This document shows positions 33,969-42,889 of a DNA stretch of 64,000 bases, in pieces (position 1 is the first letter of the stretch; every line of letters begins with the position of its first letter). The DNA is from Betaproteobacteria bacterium (GTDB taxonomy: Bacteria > Pseudomonadota > Gammaproteobacteria > Burkholderiales > Ga0077523). Below the pieces are notes generated by a model. That model was not told the origin of the DNA. It ran no database searches and worked only from the letters and a program-made list of their open reading frames with translations. The stretch lies in contig WGLR01000018.1 in assembly GCA_016125475.1 (NCBI GenBank), positions 1-64,000 of the forward strand. Direction: 5' to 3'. The position numbers and the translations under genes were made by a program.

Positions 33969-35201
33969 ATGATCGGTAGCCTGTTTCGCGGACCCGATTC
34001 GCGCGCTGCGTGGATGGTGACGCTCGCGGCCGCCGGGGTCATGATGGTGACGATGGGCGTGCGGCAGTCGGTGGGACTCTTCGTGTCGCCGATGAACACG
34101 ACCACCGGGCTCGGCATCACCACGATCAGCTTCGCGCTCGCGGTCGGACAGTTCGCATGGGGCGCGATCCAGCCCGTCGCGGGGGCGTTCGCGGACCGCC
34201 ACGGACCGGGCAGGGTGCTGTTCTGGGGGGTCGTCGCACTCGCGCTCGGCAGTGCGGTCACCCCGTTCATGGCGTCGGGTTTCGGACTCGTCGTGTCGCT
34301 GGGGCTGCTGACGGCCATGGGGTCGGGCGCGGCGAGCTTCTCGGTGCTCCTGGGTGCCGCGTCCCGGCATCTGTCACCGCAGGCCCGGGGGTCGGCCTCC
34401 GGCGTGATCAACGCGGGCGGATCGTTCGGACAGTTCGTGTTCGCCCCCGTCGTCCAGAAGCTCATCCAGCTGTTCGGGTGGATGGGTGCGATGTGGTGGC
34501 TTGCCGCGCTCACGCTCGGCGCCCTGCCACTGATCCGCAAGGTGTCGCCCCGTCCGGGCGCGGCGCCCGCACACGCTCCTGCGGCAGGGGGTCCCGGCCT
34601 GCGCAGCGCGCTCGGCGTCGCGATGACCGACCGCAGCTACCTGCTGCTGCACGCGGGATTCTTCACCTGCGGCTTTCACATCGCATTCCTCGTGACCCAT
34701 CTGCCGGGAGAGGTGTCGCTCTGCGGACAACCCCCTTCGGTCGCGAGCTGGTCGCTCGGGATCATCGGGCTCGCGAACATCGTCGGCAGTCTTCTCGCGG
34801 GAGCCCAGATCGCGCGCCATCGCAGCAAGTACATTCTCTCCACGATGTACAGTTCGCGTGTCGTGCTGATCGCCGTCTATCTCGCCGCGCCGAAGACCGC
34901 CTGGACCTTCTATCTGTTCGCGGCCGGGCTGGGTCTCACGTGGCTCGCGACGGTACCGCCGACCGCTGCGATCGTCGGCAAGCTCTTCGGCGTGCGCTAT
35001 CTCTCGACACTGTTCGGACTCACGCTGCTCTCGCACCAGATCGGCGGTTTCCTCGGTGCGTATCTCGGCGGGCTCGCCCTCGTGCGCACGGGCGACTATC
35101 AGTGGATGTGGTACGCGGACATGGCGCTTGCCGCCTTCGCCGCGCTCGTCAATCTTCCCATCCGCGAGGACCGCATCGCGCCGGCTCTCGCGCCGGGTTG
35201 A
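33969..35201 (+). CDS. MFS transporter, 12-helix
   Basis: A 410-residue inner-membrane secondary transporter with twelve predicted helices in two halves. The loop 2-3 motif reads G-A-F-A-D-R-H-G-P-G-R-V (about 77-88), the MFS motif A. The cytoplasmic centre (P-R-P-G-A-A-P-A-H-A-P) separates the halves. It resembles carboxylate/oxalate-formate-antiporter-type MFS proteins common in betaproteobacterial catabolic clusters; substrate not readable. It faces the SDR-isomerase-TetR operon across the palindromes and heads a run of four transporter genes. Confidence 0.88.
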   Translation: MIGSLFRGPDSRAAWMVTLAAAGVMMVTMGVRQSVGLFVSPMNTTTGLGITTISFALAVGQFAWGAIQPVAGAFADRHGPGRVLFWGVVALALGSAVTPFMASGFGLVVSLGLLTAMGSGAASFSVLLGAASRHLSPQARGSASGVINAGGSFGQFVFAPVVQKLIQLFGWMGAMWWLAALTLGALPLIRKVSPRPGAAPAHAPAAGGPGLRSALGVAMTDRSYLLLHAGFFTCGFHIAFLVTHLPGEVSLCGQPPSVASWSLGIIGLANIVGSLLAGAQIARHRSKYILSTMYSSRVVLIAVYLAAPKTAWTFYLFAAGLGLTWLATVPPTAAIVGKLFGVRYLSTLFGLTLLSHQIGGFLGAYLGGLALVRTGDYQWMWYADMALAAFAALVNLPIREDRIAPALAPG

Positions 35202-35271
35202 GCGCACGGACCGGCTCCGGCGCCATGGCCAGACTGCCGGGTCGCGACACCGATCACGTGGCGTCCGCGTC

Positions 35272-36432
35272 ATGAACGACGGCGGCAGGTACCCGCACGT
35301 TCGGCTCGTGGCGGTCGGCCTGCTCGGCCTGGCGGCGGCCATGGGCATCGGCCGGTTCGCGTTCACGCCGCTGCTGCCCCTCATGCAGGACGCCTTCGGA
35401 CTCACGATCAGGCAGGGAGGCGTGCTGGCCTCGGCGAACTATCTGGGTTACCTCGCGGGCGCGTGGGTCTGCACCCGGATCGGCTCTTCGCCACGAGTGC
35501 TCGCGCGCACCGGACTCGCGATCGTCGCGGTCTCCACGCTCGGCATGGCGGCCACCCGCGCGATGCCGGCGTGGCTCTTCCTGAGGTTCGCCGCGGGTGT
35601 CGCGAGCGCGTTCGTGCTGATCGGCGTGTCGTCGTGGGTGCTGCCGCGGCTCGCGGCGCTCGGCCGGCAGCGCGTCACCGGCTGGGTGTTCGCGGGCGTC
35701 GGGGTCGGGATCGGCGCCGTGGGGCTCGTCTGTCGCGCGCTCGGCATCCTGGGCGTTCATCCGGACGTCGCGTGGCTCGTGCTGGCCGCCGTGGCCGTGA
35801 TGGTGGCCGCGGCCGTGTGGCCGGCCCTCGGAACTGCGACGGAAGGCAGGGCGGGGCGCGGGCCGCACGGGGAGGCAGCTTCCCCGGATGGCTGGCGGCT
35901 CGTGATCTGTTACGGCGCACTGGGCTTCGGGTACATCGTGCCGGCCACGTTCCTGCCCGCGATCGCGCGGCACATGATTCCCGATCCGGCGCAGTACGGA
36001 TGGGTCTGGCCCGTGTTCGGCGCCGCAGCCGCGGTGTCCACGGTGGTCGCGTCGACGGTGCTGTGGCGGCACCCGCCGCGGCGGGTCTGGGCCTGGTCGC
36101 AGGCGATCCTGGCGGTCGGCGTGCTCGGCCCGGCGCTGTCCGCGGGGGCGCCCATGCTGCTCTTCTCGGCACTCGTCGTGGGCGGGACGTTCATGGTCAT
36201 CACGATGGCCGGCCTCCAGGAAGCCAGTCGTGTGGCGGGTCAGGGTGCGCAGCGGCTCATCGCGAGGATGACCACCGCATTCGCGCTCGGTCAGCTCGCG
36301 GGGCCGCTCCTCACGGCCCTGGCCCCGCGCGGGACGTCCGCGTTCGGCTTCGCCGGCGTGACTGCGTCCATCGTGCTGCTGGCGACCGCCGTCGCGCTCG
36401 CGTTCCCGCATTCCGGGGCGCGCCGGACATGA
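35272..36432 (+). CDS. YbfB/YjiJ-family MFS transporter
   Basis: A 386-residue membrane protein with G-I-G-R-F-A-F-T-P-L-L-P near residue 25, the mark of the YbfB/YjiJ branch of the MFS, and F-G-Y-I-V-P-A-T-F in the second half. About twelve helices. The ATG at 36429 of the next gene overlaps its stop (ATGA), so the two are translationally coupled. ATG 35272 is chosen because G-L-L-G-L-A-A-A-M-G starts the first helix soon after; the frame is open further upstream but runs into the previous gene. Substrate unknown. Confidence 0.87.
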   Translation: MNDGGRYPHVRLVAVGLLGLAAAMGIGRFAFTPLLPLMQDAFGLTIRQGGVLASANYLGYLAGAWVCTRIGSSPRVLARTGLAIVAVSTLGMAATRAMPAWLFLRFAAGVASAFVLIGVSSWVLPRLAALGRQRVTGWVFAGVGVGIGAVGLVCRALGILGVHPDVAWLVLAAVAVMVAAAVWPALGTATEGRAGRGPHGEAASPDGWRLVICYGALGFGYIVPATFLPAIARHMIPDPAQYGWVWPVFGAAAAVSTVVASTVLWRHPPRRVWAWSQAILAVGVLGPALSAGAPMLLFSALVVGGTFMVITMAGLQEASRVAGQGAQRLIARMTTAFALGQLAGPLLTALAPRGTSAFGFAGVTASIVLLATAVALAFPHSGARRT

Positions 36433-37151
36433 CGCTCGCGCTGCTCCTGCTGCTCGGGCTCGCGGCCGGAACGCTCGGCGGCATCATCGGGTTCGGCTCG
36501 TCGGCGATGCTGATGCCGGCGCTCGTGCTGATGTATGGTCCCCGGACGGCCGTGCCGATGATGGCGGTGACCGCGCTCATGGCCAACGCCTCGCGGGTGG
36601 CGGTCTGGTGGCGCGAGATCGACTGGCGGGCTGCCGCGGTGTATTCCGTCACGGCCGTACCCGCGGCCGCACTGGGGGCGCGGACCCTCGTCACGATTCC
36701 GCCGCGCATCGCCGATGGCGTGCTCGGTGCCTGCTTCGTGCTGATGGTGCCCGTGCGCCGGTGGATGGTGGACCGCAGGATGCACGTGCGGCTGCACCAC
36801 CTCGCGCTCGCGGGAGGGCCGCTCGGGTTCGTGACGGGGATCGTCGTGTCCACCGGTCCGATCAACACGCCGTTCTTCCTTGCCTACGGTCTCGTGAAGG
36901 GAGCATTCCTCGGCACCGAGGCGCTCGGTTCGCTCGGCATGTACGTGAGCAAGGCCGTCGCGTTTCGCAGCTTCGGTGCGTTGCCCGACGGGGTCGTGAT
37001 GCAGGGCCTCGTCGTCGGCTCGTCGCTCATGGCCGGGTCGGTCCTCGCGAAGCGCTTCGTGCTCGGCATGTCGGCGGAGCACTTCTTCCTGGTCATGGAG
37101 GGCGTGCTCGTGGTCGCCGGCGTGATGATGATGGTCGCGGCCTTCCTGTAG
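36429..37151 (+). CDS. TauE/SafE-family sulfite-exporter-like permease
   Basis: A 240-residue inner-membrane protein with about eight helices and the internal duplication of the TauE/SafE (DUF81) family: G-x-L-G-G-I-I-G-F-G-S-S-A-M-L-M-P near residues 14-30 and G-I-V-V-S-T-G-P-I-N-T-P-F-F around 138-151. Members move sulfonates, sulfite or organic acids. The start overlaps the previous stop by ATGA. Substrate not deducible from sequence. Confidence 0.88.
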   Translation: MTLALLLLLGLAAGTLGGIIGFGSSAMLMPALVLMYGPRTAVPMMAVTALMANASRVAVWWREIDWRAAAVYSVTAVPAAALGARTLVTIPPRIADGVLGACFVLMVPVRRWMVDRRMHVRLHHLALAGGPLGFVTGIVVSTGPINTPFFLAYGLVKGAFLGTEALGSLGMYVSKAVAFRSFGALPDGVVMQGLVVGSSLMAGSVLAKRFVLGMSAEHFFLVMEGVLVVAGVMMMVAAFL

Positions 37152-37271
37152 CCGGGAGCGCTCGCGGTAACATCCGGGCTTCCACGGTTCGCCGACGAGC
37201 CGGTCCAGGGCGTCCGGTCGCCCCCGCGGCCGGCGGTGCGACCGGACCCTTCGAGAAGGATTCCTCACCCG

Positions 37272-38708
37272 ATGTCGAGCACGACGCGCGATGACCCGTC
37301 CGCCTCAGACCCGGCGCGCCAGTTCCTGAAGCTGTTCTCGGCGGTCATGCTGCCCATGTTCATGGCCGCGGTGGACCAGACGCTGCTCGCGACCGCGACG
37401 CCCGTGATGGCGGAGGAACTCGGCAGCCTGCGAGACACGTCCTGGATCGCGGTCGGATATCTGCTGGCCGCGGCCTCGACCACGCCGCTCTACGGACGCA
37501 TGGGCGACCGGTATGGCCGCGCCAACGTGCTGCGGGTCGCGCTCGGCGTGTTCGCGCTCGGCTCGGTCGCCTGCGCGTCCGCGCAGAGCATGGGCATGCT
37601 CGTGCTCGCGCGCGTTCTGCAGGGGATCGGCGGGGGCGGCCTCATGACGCTGTCCCAGGCGCTGATCGGCGAACTCGTGACGCCGCGGGAGCGCGCGCGA
37701 TACCAGGGATACTTCGCGGCCATGTTCAGCATCGCGAGCATCGGCGGGCCGGTCATCGGCGGTCTGGTGGTCTCGCACGCGAGCTGGCGCTGGCTGTTCC
37801 TCGCGAACGTGCCGCTCGCGGCGTTCGCCGTCTGGCGGCTCGGGGTGCTCCCGCGCGGTCATCACCAGGCGGTGCGGCGCGGGCAGGACTACGCGGGCAT
37901 CGTGCTGTTCTCGGGCGCGATCGTGAGCCTGCTCTTCTGGCTGTCGTCCGCCGGCCACCGTTTCGCGTGGGCGTCGGGCACGAGCGTCGCACTCGGTGCG
38001 TCGAGCCTCGTGCTGTTTGGCCTCCTCGTGTGGCACGAACGGCGGCATCCGCATCCGTTCCTGCCGCTCGAGCTGCTGCGGCTGCACGCGGTGAGCTTCT
38101 GCGCGCTCACGACGTCGCTGTTCGCGGCCTGCATGTTCGCGATGATCTTCTTCCTGCCCATCTATCTGCAGCTCGGCCACAGCACCACGGCCGCGACGTC
38201 CGGGCTCCTGCTGCTGCCGCTGACGGTCGGCATGGTGACGGGGTCGACCGTGAGCGGGCGGATCGTCGCGCGCACCGGGGTGCCGCGCTGGGTCCCCGTG
38301 ATCGGAATGTCCCTCTCGAGCGTGGGGCTCGCGCTGCTCGGGACGCTCGGCTACGCGCCCGCGATCGTCGCGGGTCTCGGCGTCGTGGTCGGCCTGGGCT
38401 TCGGGACAGTGATGCCCATGATGCAGGTGACGGTACAGACCGTCGCGGGGCGCGAGCGGCTCGGCGCCGCGACGTCGATCGTGTCGCTGTCGCGGTCGCT
38501 GGGCGCCGCGACGGGAACCGCGATGTTCGGCGCGCTCGTGTTCGCGCTCATGCCCGAGACCGACCTGAGCCGCTTCGCGGAACATGTCCGGGGCGCGTCG
38601 GTCGATTCCGTACAACCCGCTTTCCACACCGCGTTCCTCGCGGCTGCCGTGGTTGCCGCGCTCGCGGCACTGGCCGCGAGCCGGGTGCCGCGCGTCGAAC
38701 TGCGCTGA
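37272..38708 (+). CDS. DHA2-family (14-helix) MFS drug/multidrug exporter
   Basis: A 478-residue proton-driven exporter with 14 predicted helices. Family motifs: A-A-V-D-Q-T-L-L-A-T-A-T-P-V-M (about 31-45, motif D1), L-Y-G-R-M-G-D-R-Y-G-R (motif A, about 73-83) and A-R-V-L-Q-G-I-G-G-G (motif B, about 119). The motif C region G-G-P-V-I-G-G lies near 159. It resembles EmrB/MdeA-type exporters. ATG 37272 with a GAAGGA ribosome site. No membrane-fusion partner adjoins it. Confidence 0.9.
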   Translation: MSSTTRDDPSASDPARQFLKLFSAVMLPMFMAAVDQTLLATATPVMAEELGSLRDTSWIAVGYLLAAASTTPLYGRMGDRYGRANVLRVALGVFALGSVACASAQSMGMLVLARVLQGIGGGGLMTLSQALIGELVTPRERARYQGYFAAMFSIASIGGPVIGGLVVSHASWRWLFLANVPLAAFAVWRLGVLPRGHHQAVRRGQDYAGIVLFSGAIVSLLFWLSSAGHRFAWASGTSVALGASSLVLFGLLVWHERRHPHPFLPLELLRLHAVSFCALTTSLFAACMFAMIFFLPIYLQLGHSTTAATSGLLLLPLTVGMVTGSTVSGRIVARTGVPRWVPVIGMSLSSVGLALLGTLGYAPAIVAGLGVVVGLGFGTVMPMMQVTVQTVAGRERLGAATSIVSLSRSLGAATGTAMFGALVFALMPETDLSRFAEHVRGASVDSVQPAFHTAFLAAAVVAALAALAASRVPRVELR

Positions 38709-38752
38709 CGCGCCCGGCCACACGCCCAACCGATCTCCAAGGAGGACTGCCC

Positions 38753-39544
38753 GTGATCGTCGAACAAATCTGGACCGCGAACGCCTACCGGAACTTCAAC
38801 TACCTGATCGTGTGCCCCGAGAGCGGGGAGGCGCTCGCGATCGACCCGCTGGATCACGAGAAGTGTCTGGCCGCCGCGCGGAAGAACGGCTGGACGATCA
38901 CGCAGATCCTGAACACGCACGAGCACGGCGATCACACCGGCGGCAATCAGGCGATGATCTCGGCGACCGGCGCGAAGCTGCTCGCACACCACAACGCGAA
39001 GGATCGCATTCCCGGCGTGGCCCGCGGTCTCGCGGCGGGCGACGTCATCAAGGTCGGTCGGACCGTGGAGCTCGAGTGTCTCGACACGCCGGGCCACACG
39101 ATGTGCCACATCTGCCTGCGGTCGCACACCGACACGCCGGCGCTGTTCTGCGGCGACACGCTGTTCAACGCGGGCGCGGGAAACTGCCACAACGGCGGCC
39201 ATCCCAGCGAGCTCTACCAGACCTTCGCGGACCAGCTCGCGAAGCTGCCGGACACGACGCTCGTGTATCCGGGCCACGACTACATCACGAACAATCTGCT
39301 GTTCACGCTGGACCGCGAGCCCGACAATGCCGACGCGAAGGTCCTCTACGAAAAGGTCGAGAACCAGGATCCCGGGCACGCCTATGTCTCGACGCTGGGC
39401 ATCGAGAAGACCGTGAACACGTTCTTCCGCCTGCACAGCCCCACGGTGATCGCCCGGTTGCGGGAAACGTTCCCGGACCTGCCGGAGAACCCCGATCCGA
39501 GGACCGTGTTCCTGAAGCTGCGGGAACTGCGCAACAAGTGGTGA
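38753..39544 (+). CDS. gloB: hydroxyacylglutathione hydrolase (glyoxalase II)
   Basis: A 263-residue metallo-beta-lactamase-fold hydrolase. The binuclear zinc site is T-H56-E-H58-G-D60-H61, followed by D-T-P-G-H-T (about 117) and G-D-T-L-F near 137, and the C-terminal HAGH helical domain with K-L-R-E-L-R-N-K-W. Cleaves S-lactoylglutathione to D-lactate. The start is a GTG at 38753 behind an excellent AAGGAGGA ribosome site; the downstream frame fits the family length of about 255-265. It follows the DHA2 exporter by 45 bases. Confidence 0.9.
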   Translation: MIVEQIWTANAYRNFNYLIVCPESGEALAIDPLDHEKCLAAARKNGWTITQILNTHEHGDHTGGNQAMISATGAKLLAHHNAKDRIPGVARGLAAGDVIKVGRTVELECLDTPGHTMCHICLRSHTDTPALFCGDTLFNAGAGNCHNGGHPSELYQTFADQLAKLPDTTLVYPGHDYITNNLLFTLDREPDNADAKVLYEKVENQDPGHAYVSTLGIEKTVNTFFRLHSPTVIARLRETFPDLPENPDPRTVFLKLRELRNKW

Positions 39545-39583
39545 CGGCCGCGAGCCGTGGCGTCGGCCTGCCCTGACTTTCCG

Positions 39584-39612
39584 TTGCGTCATTCCGGGCG
39601 GGTCGGTGTAGA
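39584..39612 (+). promoter_or_regulatory. putative promoter of the molybdoenzyme gene
   Basis: TTGCGT (39584-39589) and TGTAGA (39607-39612) are 17 bases apart, 43 bases before ATG 39655. The match is moderate, but spacing and position fit a vegetative sigma-70 promoter. Confidence 0.45.
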
Positions 39613-39654
39613 GTAGCGATCGAGGGTTCAAATCCTGCCAGGGGTGGCATCACG

Positions 39655-41748
39655 ATGAAGGCGGAACGACTGCGTCCCGCCGTGTCGACGGTGCGTGGCG
39701 CATGCCCGCACGACTGTCCCGACACGTGTGCTCTCGACGTAACCGTGGAGAACGGCGTCGCGACACGTATCCGCGGAGGGGACATGCCCTTCACGGCGGG
39801 GACGCTCTGCACGAAGGTTGCACGATATCTCGACCGGACGTACTCGCCCGACCGCGTGCTGTATCCGCTGCGGCGGCGCGGCGGCAAGGGGCCGGGACAG
39901 GGCACGTTCGAACGCATCGGCTGGGACGAGGCGCTGGACACGATCGCTGCGCGTTTCCGGGAGATCGCTTCCGAGGACGCCCAGGGCATCCTGCCTTACA
40001 GCTACGCGGGCACGATGGGGCTCGTGAACTACGCGTCGATGGACCGGCGGTTCTTCCATCGACTCGGGGCGTCGCTGCTCGAGCGGACGATCTGCTCCTC
40101 CGCGGGCAAGGTGGGCATCGGTCTCACGCTCGGCGCGTCGGTCGGCATGGATCCGGAGTGCGTTCCGGATGCGGAGATGATCGTGATCTGGGGCTCGAAT
40201 CCCGTGGTCTCGAACCTCCATTTCTGGTCGCGGTGCCTCGAGGCCAGGCGGCGCGGTGCCCGCCTCGTCGCGATCGATCCGTGGCGCAACGACACCGTGC
40301 GCCGGTGCGATCAGTGGATCGCGCCGCGACCCGGCACCGACGCGGCCTTCGCGCTGGCGGTCATGCACGTGATCGTGTCCGAGCGGCTCTACGACGCGGA
40401 CTACGTCGCGCATCACACGCTCGGGTTTGCCGCCATGCGCAGGCGCCTGGAGGAGTGGCCGCCGGAGCGCGCGGCGGAGATCTGCGGCATCAGCGTGAAG
40501 GAGATCGTCGACTTCGCGTGCGACTACGGCACGACGAAGCGCACGGCGATCCGCCTGAACTACGGCCTGCAGCGCCACCACGGTGGCGGCATGGCGGTGC
40601 GGACGATCTCGTGCCTGCCCGCGCTCACCGGTGCGTGGCGCGATCCGGCGGGCGGGCTGCTGCTCGGCACGTCCGATTTCTACGATCTCGATCATGCCGC
40701 GCTCGAGCGTCCCGACCTCCTGCGCGGCGAGCCCCGGAAGATCAACATGTGCGCGCTCGGCGACGCGCTGCTCGAAGCCGAGCCGCCGGTTCGTGCGCTC
40801 TACGTCTACAACTCCAACCCCGCCGCGGTGGCGCCGGACGCGAATCGTGTCGTGGCCGGCCTGTCGCGCCCCGACCTGTTCACGGTCGTGCACGAGATCT
40901 TCCTGACCGACACCTGCGACTACGCGGACATCGTCCTGCCCGCGACCACGCAGCTCGAGCACGTTGATCTCCACAAGAGCTACGGGCACCTGTACCTGCT
41001 CGCGAACAATCCGGCGATTGCACCCGTCGGAGAGGCGAAGCCGAACGCCGAAGTGTTCCGGCTGCTCGCGCGCCGGATGGGCTTCACCGATCCGTGCTTC
41101 GACGACGACGACGACACGCTCGCGCGCCAGGCGATCGGGAAGGGCCGCCGGCACCTGGGCGGGATCGACTGGGATACGCTCAAGGCCGACGGGTGGAAGC
41201 GCCTCGACGTACCCTCACGCTGGGCGCCGTTCGCGCAGGGCGGGTTTCCGACGCCGTCCGGCCGCTGCGAGTTCTACAGCAGGACCGCGGAGGAACAGGG
41301 GCTCGATCCGCTGCCGGCCTACACACCGCCGCGAGAGTGTCCCGAAACGGACCCTGCGCTCGCCACACGTTTTCCGCTCCAGTTCATTTCACCGCCGGCC
41401 CGACACTTCCTCAATTCGAGCTTCGCGAACCTGCCGTTCGCGCGCGAGCTGGAACGCGAGCCCAGGCTCGAGATCCATCCCGAGGATGCGGGCCTTCGTG
41501 GCATCCGCGACGGCGAGACGGTACGGATCTTCAACGACCGAGGTGAATGCCGGCTCGTCGCGCACGTCACCGCCGACGTGCGCCCGGGTGTCGTGGTGAG
41601 CCCCTCGATTTGGTGGCGCAAGCTTTCGCTGTGCGGGGGGAATGCGAACTCCCTCACGTCCCAGGCGCTCACGGACATGGGCAGGGGGGCGACCTTCTAC
41701 GACTGTCTGGTCGAAGTCATGCCGGCCCCGGTCACGCCCGTGGACTGA
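39655..41748 (+). CDS. molybdopterin-dependent oxidoreductase, [4Fe-4S]-containing
   Basis: A 697-residue member of the DMSO-reductase superfamily. The N-terminal Fe-S motif is C17-x3-C21-x3-C25-x26-C52. Cys 147 (T-I-C-S-S-A-G) is in the region of the active-site ligand, and W-G-S-N-P (about 180) and the C-terminal aspartate-decarboxylase-like domain (P-L-Q-F-I-S, I-H-P-E-D-A) bind the cofactor. No Tat signal, so cytoplasmic. It lies alone with no electron-transfer subunit. The long D-D-D-D stretch near residue 483 is odd. Formate-dehydrogenase-like or biotin-sulfoxide-reductase-like roles are both possible. Confidence 0.87.
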   Translation: MKAERLRPAVSTVRGACPHDCPDTCALDVTVENGVATRIRGGDMPFTAGTLCTKVARYLDRTYSPDRVLYPLRRRGGKGPGQGTFERIGWDEALDTIAARFREIASEDAQGILPYSYAGTMGLVNYASMDRRFFHRLGASLLERTICSSAGKVGIGLTLGASVGMDPECVPDAEMIVIWGSNPVVSNLHFWSRCLEARRRGARLVAIDPWRNDTVRRCDQWIAPRPGTDAAFALAVMHVIVSERLYDADYVAHHTLGFAAMRRRLEEWPPERAAEICGISVKEIVDFACDYGTTKRTAIRLNYGLQRHHGGGMAVRTISCLPALTGAWRDPAGGLLLGTSDFYDLDHAALERPDLLRGEPRKINMCALGDALLEAEPPVRALYVYNSNPAAVAPDANRVVAGLSRPDLFTVVHEIFLTDTCDYADIVLPATTQLEHVDLHKSYGHLYLLANNPAIAPVGEAKPNAEVFRLLARRMGFTDPCFDDDDDTLARQAIGKGRRHLGGIDWDTLKADGWKRLDVPSRWAPFAQGGFPTPSGRCEFYSRTAEEQGLDPLPAYTPPRECPETDPALATRFPLQFISPPARHFLNSSFANLPFARELEREPRLEIHPEDAGLRGIRDGETVRIFNDRGECRLVAHVTADVRPGVVVSPSIWWRKLSLCGGNANSLTSQALTDMGRGATFYDCLVEVMPAPVTPVD

Positions 41749-41801
41749 ACGTCCGGGCCTGCCGCAACGTATGCGCCTTCACGAGGGCGTCGGGGCGTTC
41801 C

Positions 41802-42800
41802 TCACACCGCCTCCGCGCGAAGGGGCGTGATGGTCGCCGCCGCGTCGAACGCGCCTGCCAGCAGGCGGCCGACCTGCTCCACGTCGGTCAGCGGCCGGAC
41901 GCATGCGAACGCGGCCTCGGCTTCGGGAAATCGCCGGCGCAGGAGGTGCAGCCACTGCTTGAGGCGGCCCGCCCGGTGCCGCGGCTCGACCCGTTTCTCG
42001 AGCATGTGCCAGAAATCGGCGAGGAGCGGCAGAAGAGCGGGCCAGGGCACGAGGGGCTCCGACGTGGTGAGCCAGGGCGCTTCGAGCCGGGCCCGGATGG
42101 CCAGCGCGAGCCCCGGGTCCGCGACGATGCCCCGTCCGAGCATGAGGTCGTCGCACCCGGACATCTCGCGACAGCGGATGGCGTCGTCGACGGTCCAGAT
42201 CTCGCCGTTGGCGATGACCGGAACGCCAGCGGATTCGCGGATGGTGCGAATCCGGTCCCAGTACGCGGGCGGCCGGTAGCCGTCGGCCTTGGTCCGCGCG
42301 TGCACCACGATCTCCTCCGCACCACCCGACGCCATCGCGACCGCGCACTCGACCGCGCGCGCACCGTCGGCATTGCCGAGGCGCATCTTCGCGGAGACGG
42401 GCATGGCGCGTGGCACGGCCTGCCGCACCGCGACCACGATCCTGTGGATGAGCTCGGGCTCGTCGAGCAGCACCGCGCCGCCACGGTGGCGGTTCACGAC
42501 CTTCGCGGGACAGCCGAAGTTGAGATCGATGCCGGCCGGCCCGAGTGCCGCGAGCTTCGCCGCGTTCTCGGCCATGCAGACGGGGTCGGAGCCGAGGAGC
42601 TGGGCGCGCACCGGCACGCCCGCAGGCGTGCGCGCGCCGGAGTCCAGTTCCGGGATCACGCGCCGGAAGAGCCGGTTCGGCAGCAGCGTGCCCGTGACGC
42701 GGATGAACTCGGACACGCAGCGGTCGACGCCCCCCGCGCGCGTGAGGATGTCGCGCAGCACCCAGTCGAGCAGGCCTTCCATCGGGGCGAGCAGGATCAC
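41802..42800 (-). CDS. dusC: tRNA-dihydrouridine(16) synthase DusC-like
   Basis: A roughly 332-residue FMN enzyme that reduces uridine in the D-loop of tRNA. V-I-L-L-A-P-M-E-G begins the barrel; G-C-P-A-K (Cys 97 in N-F-G-C-P-A-K) is the catalytic loop, followed by R-G-G-A-V-L-L, S-A-K-M-R-L-G and V-V-H-A-R-T. The G-C-P-A-K and short-family features match DusC. The start is uncertain: GTG 42800 puts V-I-L-L-A-P first as in other family members, and GTG 42860 would add 20 residues. Convergent with the molybdoenzyme gene. Confidence 0.87.
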   Translation of the reverse strand: MILLAPMEGLLDWVLRDILTRAGGVDRCVSEFIRVTGTLLPNRLFRRVIPELDSGARTPAGVPVRAQLLGSDPVCMAENAAKLAALGPAGIDLNFGCPAKVVNRHRGGAVLLDEPELIHRIVVAVRQAVPRAMPVSAKMRLGNADGARAVECAVAMASGGAEEIVVHARTKADGYRPPAYWDRIRTIRESAGVPVIANGEIWTVDDAIRCREMSGCDDLMLGRGIVADPGLALAIRARLEAPWLTTSEPLVPWPALLPLLADFWHMLEKRVEPRHRAGRLKQWLHLLRRRFPEAEAAFACVRPLTDVEQVGRLLAGAFDAAATITPLRAEAV

Positions 42801-42889
42801 CGGCGCTCTGTGGGCCCGTTGACCGGGAGCGTCCGCCGCGGCGGGGCAGGGCGGGGTCACGTCTGTCAGGCGACTGCGCGTGGCCTGCC

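Noticed and set aside
39622-39645. tRNA-like T-loop GGGTTCAAATCCT upstream of the molybdoenzyme gene
   Set aside because: The surrounding sequence does not fold into acceptor, D and anticodon arms, the T-stem has mismatches, and no CCA end follows.
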